Assembly (NCBI GenBank): GCA_900318555.1
Contig: ONKX01000053.1
Location: 1 to 32,765, forward strand
Origin: an uncultured Prevotellaceae bacterium
Lineage (GTDB): Bacteria > Bacteroidota > Bacteroidia > Bacteroidales > Bacteroidaceae
Length of the DNA stretch: 32,765 nucleotides
Direction of reading: 5' to 3'
Shown here piece after piece: positions 9,901-16,400 of the stretch; positions within the stretch are counted from its first letter, which is position 1, and each line of letters begins with the position of its first letter. The notes under the pieces are model-generated. The model was given only the letters and a program-made list of their open reading frames with translations, did no database searches and was not told where the DNA came from. A program made the translations under genes and the position numbers.

Positions 9901-10068
9901 TACCTGTTCTATCGCGCATCAGAAGGGTCATATAACATAGATTTGGGACAAGGCAAATACACCATGTATTCCATTGATGAAAAAACGGGAACAGTTACCC
10001 GATTGCGCGATACGTCTTCCACTGTAACGTTGGAGTCGAAAGGCATTTATTGGTTGAAAAAGAAGTAA
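6952..10068 (+). CDS. DUF6298-type secreted protein, beta-helix plus TIM-barrel-like, probable pectin-active enzyme
   Basis: A 1038-aa exported protein (signal peptide MRRHLFALSVLLTIIIPSVAQ). The first half looks like a pectate-lyase-type right-handed beta-helix (LLGEGTYSLSEPLRIRTSGV, VLRGSGREKTILRKMG, IENLSLESDYD, FVQCESFESFGPSGAISSW). The second half resembles a glycosidase-like barrel: LLKNQHYFQHNILEAGAHW, a possible catalytic acid in IHSIGEEFTGPLHFVQFW, IDIIDIEQWFYH, and a short beta domain at the end. I assign DUF6298 by overall layout and context; the catalytic activity is unproven. Two peptides of about 27 residues (residues 149-176 and 668-695, starting TLNIQRSTLND and TLNIQHSTLND) are encoded by copies of one 80-bp repeat and do not look like part of the fold. 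It is the third gene of the PL1 operon. Confidence 0.8.
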   Translation: MRRHLFALSVLLTIIIPSVAQELPMDYSYCGYHRSEMPIPSAKVVVYVQPSGDDDAAQLQAAIDYVSQQKTDKLTGLRGAVLLGEGTYSLSEPLRIRTSGVVLRGSGREKTILRKMGYDRGALIYIEGTHEVVVKDTFDVNDTKAGSITLNIQRSTLNDNTPIVNNVQRSTFSVQRIMIWRPSTQEWIDHLGCASFGGGKRMGYWAWHPGDIDLRWNRQILAIQGNVVTLDAPITCDIDSRFGGAKAIIYEQSGLINECGIENLSLESDYDRSRPLDEDHCWDGVYMADAENCWVRMVNFRYFAGSAVVIQKSAQQITIEDCQSLDPISEIGGFRRRTFLTFGEMVLFQRCYSEHGINDFAVSHTAPGPNAFVQCESFESFGPSGAISSWAPGILFDIVNIDGNDLVFKNWELEKFGAGWSTANSTLWQSTASGLFCYSPDSLNKNYSIGCWGQIQGNGEYSDINEHVRPYSLYASQLEKRLGRDVSGQCRVLERNTNASSSPTIEEAMQLAEEALQPRTTLQMWIDSAVFTGDTSQGKLKPFVYQEVPSRVYQSNHYEIVNGWLTKNNSVLVGGKHQTPWWNGRTTDAAMAKAKYALTRFVPGQETTGGTDRVDSVISQMQRDHTLLFSQNYGLWTDRRRDDHERIRRKNGDAWAPFYEQPFARTGTLNIQHSTLNDDTSNANNVQRSTFNVQCDLAWDGMTKYDLTTLNKWYFWRLQQFAKKSESIGLLLKNQHYFQHNILEAGAHWVDCPWRTANNVNNTPFLEPVNFTGDKRIFTATLFYDVENPTLRELHRQYIRQSLDAFKGQPNVIHSIGEEFTGPLHFVQFWLDVIAEWEQENGPVLVDLAVNKDVQDAILKDPTRSKIVDIIDIEQWFYHNKGEYAPPGGVNMAQRQYMRKIRTGSARFEDVYRAVSEYRRQYPDKAVIYSAQKAPELCWAALMAGGSCAAIPVTDKAFLAELSQMVPRPSFVDDFYMLSSDNGYLFYRASEGSYNIDLGQGKYTMYSIDEKTGTVTRLRDTSSTVTLESKGIYWLKKK
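7398..7477. repeat. 80-bp heptad element, copy 1 (in-frame inside the DUF6298 gene)
   Basis: Four 7-bp units at 7398-7425 (ATTGAAC/ATTCAAC/GTTCAAC type), a 24-nt linker at 7426-7449, then four units at 7450-7477 (GTTCAAC type). The two arms are inverted with respect to each other, so the element can fold into one hairpin. The architecture is identical to copy 2 at 8955-9034. Confidence 0.9.
8955..9034. repeat. 80-bp heptad element, copy 2 (in-frame inside the DUF6298 gene)
   Basis: Four heptads at 8955-8982, a 24-nt linker at 8983-9006, four heptads at 9007-9034. The linker shares its start (GAC-A/G-ATACT) and its end (AAATAAT) with copy 1 but differs in the middle. Copy number and spacing match copy 1 exactly, which argues for one defined repeat rather than chance low-complexity sequence. 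Confidence 0.9.
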
Positions 10069-10075
10069 CAATTTC

Positions 10076-10114
10076 ATGGGAAAAGTGGCACAATTGTCAG
10101 TTTTCCCATTTTTT
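10076..10114 (+). terminator. Intrinsic terminator after the pectin operon
   Basis: Perfect 9-bp arms ATGGGAAAA (10076-10084) and TTTTCCCAT (10101-10109) with further partial pairing inside, followed by a T-run to 10114. It separates the DUF6298 gene from the sigma factor gene. Confidence 0.88.
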
Positions 10115-10123
10115 AACGTTTAT

Positions 10124-10157
10124 TTTGCTTGTAGTTTGGCTTTTTTCCTTAACTTTG
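10124..10157 (+). promoter_or_regulatory. Promoter of the ECF sigma factor gene
   Basis: TTTG at 10124-10127 and TAACTTTG (a TAnnTTTG match) at 10150-10157, 22 nt apart. This is slightly longer than the usual 19-21 nt. The ATG lies 39 nt after the -7 element. Confidence 0.55.
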
Positions 10158-10196
10158 CACTCGAATACAAACTACTACGTAATATACTAATCGACT

Positions 10197-10754
10197 ATGG
10201 TGCCAAGTAAATTAAGAATTCGCACCCAGCAATTGGTGGCACAATTCTGCTCAGGCGACGACCGGGCATACGCTGAACTATACGACATGTACGTTCAGAT
10301 GCTCTACAACTACGGCCTGAAGATGACCAGCGACCAAGAGCTCTTGAAGGACTGCATTCACGATGTTTTCGTGAAGGTGTACATGAAACGCAACGACAAG
10401 AATGCCATCAACAATCTGTGTTCTTATCTGTTGATTTCGTTGAAAAACCGTCTGCTCGACGAGTTCCGTCGTCAGACATTCACCAACCCCAACGAGGTGG
10501 AAAGCTACGAATACCGCCATGCTGCTGAGGATGTCGAACGCGACTACCTCTGCCAGGAGCGCGAAGCCATGCAATCTGCCCAAGTAGCCCATCTGATGAA
10601 GCATCTGACTCGTCGTCAGCGTCAAGCCATCACGCTCTACTATCTCGAGGAGCGTAAGTATGACGAGATCTGCGGCATCATGCACATGAACTACCACTCG
10701 GTTCGCAACTTGATGCATCGGGGTATGTTGAAACTCAGAGAAGCTGCGATGTAA
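10197..10754 (+). CDS. ECF-type RNA polymerase sigma-70 factor
   Basis: A 185-aa sigma factor. Region 2 (about residues 24-92) runs from AYAELYDMYVQMLYNYGLKM through LKDCIHDVFVKVYMKR to LLISLKNRLLDEFRRQ. Region 4 (about residues 125-182) has LTRRQRQAITLYYLEE, then a helix-turn-helix YDEICGIMHMNYHSVRNLMH and the closing GMLKLREA. This is the Bacteroidota ECF family that usually pairs with a FecR-type membrane anti-sigma factor to control surface nutrient systems. Here the partner 85 nt downstream is only an 84-aa cytosolic-like protein, and no SusC/SusD pair is in the window, so the regulon cannot be named. The stop codon is embedded in a short heptad repeat. Confidence 0.92.
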   Translation: MVPSKLRIRTQQLVAQFCSGDDRAYAELYDMYVQMLYNYGLKMTSDQELLKDCIHDVFVKVYMKRNDKNAINNLCSYLLISLKNRLLDEFRRQTFTNPNEVESYEYRHAAEDVERDYLCQEREAMQSAQVAHLMKHLTRRQRQAITLYYLEERKYDEICGIMHMNYHSVRNLMHRGMLKLREAAM

Positions 10755-10773
10755 AAGTAAAAGGGTAAAAGTG
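10753..10773 (+). repeat. Heptad tract on the sigma factor stop codon
   Basis: Three 7-bp units, AAAAGTA, AAAGGGT and AAAAGTG, with the first overlapping the TAA stop at 10752-10754. They belong to the same purine-rich period-7 class as the repeats inside coding genes of this window, though with weaker sequence match. Confidence 0.5.
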
Positions 10774-10790
10774 GTGACATTCTGATGATT

Positions 10791-10837
10791 GGTTCGTCTT
10801 TATAGTAGCAAATGATAATGCTAACTAACGACGAATC
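10791..10837 (+). promoter_or_regulatory. Imperfect hairpin just upstream of the short anti-sigma gene
   Basis: Arm 10791-10810 pairs imperfectly with 10819-10837: GGTTCGTC faces GACGAATC, and TAGCA-type ends flank the loop. It closes three bases before the ATG at 10840, so it could affect translation of the anti-sigma protein. That effect is inferred from position only. Confidence 0.4.
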
Positions 10838-10839
10838 AA

Positions 10840-11094
10840 ATGAAACGAGCCATCTATACCAAGGTAGAGCAATTTCTGCGTGACGACGACTTCATCCGTT
10901 ACGTGATGGATTGTGCACCAGATAGAGAGTCCTATTGGGCAACCTATTTATCTGCTGCACCTCCGATTCGTTCTGCCTATCTGAAGGCTTACGACATCCT
11001 TTTGCATCTGGACGAATGCGACCTGCTGACACCTGAACAGACAGAGCGTCTCAAGCAACGCATCTTCAACACCCTTCATACCAAGGTCAACTAA
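10840..11094 (+). CDS. Short anti-sigma factor-like protein (FecR N-terminal domain only)
   Basis: An 84-aa protein with no signal peptide or membrane segment. Its pattern (VEQFLRDDDFIRYVMDCAPD, then SYWATYLSAAPPIRSAYLKA, and a final helix with LTPEQTERLKQRIFNTL) resembles the cytosolic sigma-binding domain at the N-terminus of Bacteroidota FecR-type anti-sigma factors. Those normally continue through one transmembrane helix into a periplasmic domain for a total of about 300-390 aa. Here the stop codon comes directly after the first domain, and the 3' end overlaps the convergent rnhB gene by 4 bp. It may be a soluble anti-sigma factor or a trimmed remnant. The reading frame is intact and follows the ECF sigma gene, which supports a working pair. 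Assignment is by pattern, not alignment. Confidence 0.6.
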   Translation: MKRAIYTKVEQFLRDDDFIRYVMDCAPDRESYWATYLSAAPPIRSAYLKAYDILLHLDECDLLTPEQTERLKQRIFNTLHTKVN

Positions 11095-11732
11095 TCCTCG
11101 AAGTTGAGGCTTAGCTGTCCGTCGCCCAGCAGATTATAGCTCTTGCGGTGATAGGGCGTAATGCCGTATTGCTTGATGGCCTCACGGTGCTTCTTCGTGG
11201 GGTAGCCCTTGTTCGATAGCCAGTCGTACTGCGGATATTCCTCAGCCAACTGGTTCATATAGTCGTCACGATAGGTCTTGGCCAATATCGAGGCTGCAGC
11301 TATCGAGAGATACTTCCCGTCACCCTTCACAATCGTCGTGTGGGGTAATTTCTCACCTCTCACCTCTGACCCCTCACCTCTTTCATAATACGGCTTAAAC
11401 CGATTGCCGTCCACGATAATCGCCTCCGGACGCACCTGCAACTGATCCAGCGCCCTGTGCATAGCCAGGATCGATGCATTCAGGATATTGATCTTGTCAA
11501 TCTCCTCAGGCGTCACAACACCCACGGCCCACGCCACCGCGTCACGTTCGATGATCTCCCGCAACTCATAGCGACGCTTCTCCGTCAACTGCTTCGAATC
11601 GTTCAGCAACTCGTTCTGATACCCCTCGGGCAATATCACCGCAGCAGCATACACGCTCCCTGCCAGACATCCGCGTCCGGCCTCGTCGCACCCCGCCTCA
11701 ATCTTTCCTTTATAATAACAGCTTTCTAACAT
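11091..11732 (-). CDS. rnhB: Ribonuclease HII
   Basis: A 213-aa enzyme that removes RNA from RNA-DNA hybrids. The metal-binding core is clear: EAGCDEAGRGCLAGSVYAAA at the N-terminus (Asp, Glu), IIVDGNRF (Asp) and the KGDGKYLSIAAASILAKTYRDD block. The C-terminal block has NKGYPTKKHREAIKQYG. Between FKPYY and LPHTTIVKGDGKY there is an extra segment, ERGEGSEVRGEK (around residues 117-129), encoded by a heptad repeat at 11351-11378. Typical RNase HII has only a few residues here, so the enzyme probably tolerates an inserted surface loop. A promoter lies about 40-70 nt upstream on the minus strand. Confidence 0.95.
   Translation of the reverse strand: MLESCYYKGKIEAGCDEAGRGCLAGSVYAAAVILPEGYQNELLNDSKQLTEKRRYELREIIERDAVAWAVGVVTPEEIDKINILNASILAMHRALDQLQVRPEAIIVDGNRFKPYYERGEGSEVRGEKLPHTTIVKGDGKYLSIAAASILAKTYRDDYMNQLAEEYPQYDWLSNKGYPTKKHREAIKQYGITPYHRKSYNLLGDGQLSLNFED
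11351..11378. repeat. Heptad repeat arm inside rnhB
   Basis: Four consecutive 7-bp units on the plus strand: TCTCACC twice, TCTGACC and CCTCACC. On the coding strand these read GGTGAGA-type heptads, the same unit as in the glycosidase gene at 28687-28714. The tract is in frame and codes for the extra loop of RNase HII. Confidence 0.85.
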
Positions 11733-11773
11733 AATTTATCTCTCTGGAGTCATGCCTTTCTCCATATCCTCCG

Positions 11774-11804
11774 CAAAGATAAGCATTATTTTTGAAAGTA
11801 ACAA
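11774..11804 (-). promoter_or_regulatory. Promoter of rnhB
   Basis: On the minus strand, TATCTTTG at 11781-11774 matches TAnnTTTG exactly. TTG at 11804-11802 lies 20 nt further upstream. The ATG of rnhB is about 40 nt downstream. Confidence 0.6.
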
Positions 11805-11825
11805 CATCGCAAGCCGTTTTTTACC

Positions 11826-12414
11826 AACCAAGGTATAAAACTTGGTTACGGGCGGGAGGCCGCATTATTGCGACCTCCCGCCCGCAATAATAAGCACGGC
11901 CGCCCACATTAATTCGGGCGGCCGCCCGAATCCGCTTACCTAGGCATTCGCTCCCTTTTACATCGGCACTTTCTCCCTGTTTGTACGGCACTCTTCCCCT
12001 TTAACCGCCCGGCACTAAATTGCAATACTCCGAAAGTAATTTTAAATACTCTTGGAGTATTTCCGATTACTCCGAAAGTATTGGAGCCGACTCCTTCCGG
12101 CTGAGAGCCATCAGCCGTTTGTTCGTCAATAACCCTTGGTTATTTGTGAATAAGGCACGCTTATTTCTGAATAAGAGCCACTTATTTTCCGAGAAGTGGC
12201 ACTTGTTCATTCATTTGAAATACTCGAAAAGATGGAAGATATGTGGAAGAGAAAATTTCTCTTCCATCTTCCAAATAACCAGTAAATACAGGCGATATGA
12301 GCATTTTAGTGGAAGATGGAAGAGAATTCACAACTTTTTTTATCCCTGCAAACCGTCACTCTCCTCCCTGCTGTCGGCCATACAGCAGGGAAGTGTCAAG
12401 GCGACAGCAGGGAG
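11826..12414. repeat. Dense array of palindromes and alternative hairpins (intergenic)
   Basis: I see no gene here. The stretch is made of consecutive short inverted repeats. Examples: AACCAAG/CTTGGTT at 11826-11847; 16-bp arms with one mismatch at 11849-11864/11869-11884, overlapping perfect 9-bp arms ATTATTGCG/CGCAATAAT at 11864-11872/11883-11891; an 18-bp perfect palindrome at 11913-11930; AAATACTC-TTG-GAGTATTT at 12044-12062; AATAACC/GGTTATT at 12128-12144; CTTATT/AATAAG at 12160-12175; GCCACTT/AAGTGGC at 12177-12200; TGGAAGAGAAA/TTTCTCTTCCA at 12244-12266; and CTCCCTGCTGTCG/CGACAGCAGGGAG at 12364-12376/12402-12414 with a competing inner hairpin. Several are mutually exclusive. Confidence 0.85.
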
Positions 12415-12491
12415 CAGAGCGCCGTTCAGCCCGTAAGGTGACAAAAGGCACCCTGTGGATTGGGGTCAAAAAGCAAATTTTTGTCTAATTA

Positions 12492-12523
12492 TTTGGAACT
12501 TTCGAAAATAATTCTTACATTTG
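12492..12523 (+). promoter_or_regulatory. Promoter for the structured leader/ncRNA
   Basis: TTTG at 12492-12495 and TACATTTG at 12516-12523 are exactly 20 nt apart, a textbook Bacteroidota pair. Transcription should start near 12530, which is 400 nt before the next plausible start codon. Confidence 0.75.
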
Positions 12524-12529
12524 CAGCGA

Positions 12530-12858
12530 CTCAGGTAGTCCACAAGGATGAATGGGTCAAGACATCGATGGAACAGAGGCCGAGAAAGCCATTTGTAAGG
12601 CCGGCCTCAAAGGACGTTTTCAGAACGTTATCTTCTGCGTACAAATCTCGCAAATTTGTTTCTCTCAGAGGATAATTGCAACGAAGCGTTCATGCTTTGG
12701 GTGTATTATACCCCAATGTGTGGTAGCCACTTTTGGCATCCTACATTATCTATAATACGCAAAGGCGTGGGCTGGCTGAGTTGCTTATCTTGAGAGAGGG
12801 CAATGCGAGAGCCTGTACGCGAGGTAAGCGACAGAAAGTTTACTCTCACGCCCTTTTT
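12530..12858 (+). ncRNA. Candidate structured RNA (independent ncRNA or long leader)
   Basis: After the promoter there is no convincing coding sequence but a succession of hairpins: GAGGCC/GGCCTC at 12576-12608, ACGTT/AACGT at 12614-12628, ACAAAT/ATTTGT at 12641-12659, TTGGG/CCCAA at 12697-12716 and GTAG/CTAC at 12723-12744. A long-range pairing of AAAGGCGTG (12761-12769) with CACGCCCTTT (12847-12856) encloses a G-rich multi-stem region. A T-rich tract (12854-12858) follows, so the 3' end could be a terminator and the product a free RNA of about 330 nt. I do not recognise it as RNase P RNA, tmRNA, 6S RNA or a known riboswitch. Short reading frames in it look incidental. Confidence 0.4.
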
Positions 12859-12929
12859 GTTTCCAAACTATAACAGATTACTAACCAGCCGACGCAGAGA
12901 GAGTGGGTAGGCACTAAAAATAATTCTAT

Positions 12930-13322
12930 ATGAAAACTACAAAGAAATCATTGTCTTGTCAATTGGAATCAGATTCGTATTATTGGAAACAGAATAAGAA
13001 AAACTCATCTATTCAGTATGCCTTTTTTCATGAAGATGATGAACCGTGTAATACATTTCTGATTATGTTTGACTCATGTGAGGCGGAAAGTTGTGTTATT
13101 TATAGCATGCTAGATGAAGATGACCCTTCTTTACAAAAGAGCAAAAATGAAATCAATTCTTTTATTTATGAAGTTACAGATATCTCCCTAAATGATCAGG
13201 AGAAGAAGTATCAATGGCAAATTAATCGGAGATTAGATATGGTAATTACAGATAAAATGAGAGATATAGTTAATAAAGAATTTATGATAAGAAACATTAA
13301 AAAAAACAATGTTGACAAATAA
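12930..13322 (+). CDS. Hypothetical protein, 130 aa, unrecognised
   Basis: An AT-rich gene with an intact frame, lying 72 nt after the candidate RNA and 94 nt before the BspA-like gene. There is no signal peptide and no membrane segment. The protein is charged and polar, with an acidic cysteine-containing middle (EDDEPCNTFLIMFDSCEAES) and a lysine-rich end (RNIKKNNVDK). It might fold as a small alpha/beta domain: YAFFHE, TFLIMFD and SCVIYSML look like strands, followed by helices. I know no family for it. Its base composition is like the following surface-protein gene and unlike the housekeeping genes around, which suggests they arrived together. Confidence 0.55.
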   Translation: MKTTKKSLSCQLESDSYYWKQNKKNSSIQYAFFHEDDEPCNTFLIMFDSCEAESCVIYSMLDEDDPSLQKSKNEINSFIYEVTDISLNDQEKKYQWQINRRLDMVITDKMRDIVNKEFMIRNIKKNNVDK

Positions 13323-13416
13323 ATAGCTACTCCACGATGATATTCCCGAGAATCATTTTAAGATAGTAAAATCAAAACTTCAGATAGGATATGTATAACT
13401 ATAAAATAACAATGAT

Positions 13417-16400
13417 ATGAAAAATCTAAAACTTACATTTCTGCTCACTGTATTCATGAGTATGGTTGGAGTAAATTCTTATGCATGGTTTGGTATGGAG
13501 AATAATGATGGGGTGAGAATTTATTATGCGTTTATAAATAATAACAATGAGCTTAGTGTCTGTTATGTTGGTTCTAATAAATATTCGGGACATGTCGTCA
13601 TTCCAGAGTCAGTAACATATGAGGGCAAGACATACAGCGTTACATCCATTGGAGAAGGAGCATTCGGGGATTGTCCTCACTTGGAATCCGTTACTATACC
13701 CAATAGTGTGACATCCATTGGAGACCAAGCATTCCGAGATTGTCCTGCTTTAGAATCCGTTACTATCGGTAATAGTGTGACATCTATTGGACGTCAAGCG
13801 TTCAAGAATTGTATCAGCCTGAAATCTGTTAATATACCCAATAGCGTGACAATCATTCAATATGATGCATTCTACGGGTGTACAGGCTTGGAATCTGTTG
13901 CTATAGGCAATGGCGTAACAACCATTGGTGATGAGATTTTCTGTGGATGTACAAACTTGAAATCTGTTACCTTAAATAGCAACGCAATAACAAGCGCAAA
14001 TTATACATCTAAAAAAAACATTTGCAACATTTTTGGCTCTCAAGTAACTGAATATATTCTTGGTGAAGATGTCACAGAAATAGGAGAATATGCTTTTTAC
14101 GGATGCAAGAACATAACATCTGTTTCTTTCTCAGATAACTTAAATAAAATAAGTCACCACGCATTTAGTGGATGCGAAGGTCTGAAAACAATAGTTCTCA
14201 CAAATAATGTTACAGAAATTGGGAACAATGTTTTTGAAGGTTGTAGCAATATGGAAACAATAACCCTGTCAAAGGATTTAAGTACAATTGGCGGAGAGGC
14301 GTTTAAAAAATGTAAAAGTTTATTAAGTATTGAGATTCCATATACTTTAACCGCCATAGGTATAGATGCTTTCGTTGGATGCGAAAAACTGGAGAAGGTG
14401 ATAGTACGTGATCTTAATGGTTGGTGTAAGATAGATTTTAAGAACAGATTCTCAAATCCTCTTGCTTTTGCCCATCATTACTATATTAATGAAAATACAG
14501 AAATCGAAGACTTGAATATTCCAGAGGGGATAGGTAGTATCGGTAAATATGCCTTCTATGGTGCAAGTTTTATTAAATCATGTGTTATTCCCAAAGATAT
14601 CAAGGAGATTTCATCGCATGCATTTCGCGACTGTGAGAGCTTACGTAGTTTATCTTTGGCAGAAGGCGTTGAAAGTATCAATGAATATGCTTTTTATTAT
14701 TGTAAGAAACTTGAAGTAGTTGAAATTCCTAACAGCGTTACTTCAATAGACAATAATGCGTTTGGGGCAACGAATCTCAATTCATTATACGTTAGTTCAG
14801 GCGTTACTTCAATTGGACAGGGAGCGTTTATGGGCGTCACATATCCCATCAAAACAATCTGGTTTTCCAATAATCCTCCAAGCGGCTATGCTAATGCTGC
14901 GGCAGATAATATAAACTATGTACCAAGTGAACAATACAAGTCTCTTACTTCAAAAAAGATTTATCCATATCTTTCTTCATACTTTGTAGTAGATGGCGTG
15001 AAATATGTACCCATCAGTCCTTCGGAGCGTACGTGTGATGTCATAGATTGTTGTTATGATAATACTTCTGAGAATATCAATATTGGTAAAGAAGTGATAC
15101 ATAAAGGTGTTCCTATGACCGTTAAAAATATAAATAGCTATGCTTTTACAAATAATACATACACGAAAAAAGTTAATTTGGAACAGGATGGTAACATTTC
15201 TGATGATGCTTTCCAATACTGTACTAATATTGAGGAGTTGAATATAGCAAATAATGGAGGAATAGGTGCTGGTGCATTCCGTGAGTGCAGAGGACTAAAA
15301 AATGTAACTATAGATTGTTCAGATGATATTGGTGTTTCAGCGTTTATAGATTCAGATATACATGGAACGTTAAAGATTTCTAATCGTGGAAATATTCAAT
15401 CTCTTGCATTTAACCATGTTACTGGCGAATATAAAGCCATTGTTGATAATAAGGGTGAGATAAGCGATAACGTATTCCTAAACAGTACTGGGTTAAAAGA
15501 TATTATAATCGGAGAGGATGTTACAAAATTAGGATATAGAGCTTTCTATGGCTGCACAGAACTAGACTCGATTACGATTGGCTCACGAGTGGAAACAATA
15601 GGAAAAGACGCATTCTACAATTGTAAAAAAATAACAAAAATTGTCTGCCGTGCTACTACGCCTCCTGTTTGTGACGTAATGGCTCTCGACGACATTAATA
15701 AATGGAATTGTACACTTTCTGTACCAAAAGGCTCATTAGCGGCTTATCAACAGGCACCTCAATGGAAAGAGTTCTTCTTTATCAACGATGATGTGACACC
15801 ACCCACACCTGTTACTTACATGTTAATTTATGTCGTAGACGGCATAGAGTACAAAATATATGAGATAGAAGAGGGGGCAACTATCACTCCCGAACCCGCA
15901 CCCACGAAAGAAGGCTATACATTCTCAGGTTGGAGTGAGATACCTGCTACTATGCCTGCTCATGATGTGACGGTTACAGGTTCATTCACAATAAACAAGT
16001 ACAAGTTGACCTACAAAGTTGACGGTGCTGAATACAAGTCGTACGAGTTGGAATATGGAACAAAAATAACTCCTGAGCCAGCACCAACGAAGGAAGGTTA
16101 TACATTTAGTGGCTGGAGCGAAATTCCTGCGACTATGCCTGCTCATGATGTAACAGTTACAGGTACTTTTGCGATTAATAAGTACAAACTCATATACAAA
16201 GTTGATAGTGAAGTCTATAAAACCCTGAGCTATGACTATGGAGCCACTATTACGCCTGAACCTGCACCTACTAAGGAGGGCTATACTTTCAGTGGTTGGA
16301 GTGAGATTCCTGAAACTATGCCCGCTCACGATGTAACGGTTACAGGTACTTTTGCTATCAACAAGTACAAGTTGGTTTACAAAGTTGATGGTGAAGTCTA

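Noticed and set aside
11826-12414. Integron attC sites or a transposon end
   Set aside because: The hairpins are varied and lack paired R/L core sites, and no integrase, cassette genes or transposase frame is present.
12020-12436. 138-aa open frame in the palindrome array
   Set aside because: Its sequence simply reads through consecutive hairpins, with repetitive LFVNK/LFLNK-like words that follow the DNA palindromes. It has no recognisable fold or start signal.
12460-12755. Two overlapping small frames (63-71 aa) over the structured RNA
   Set aside because: The first starts upstream of the promoter -33 box, the two are in different frames over the same hairpins, and neither looks like a protein family.
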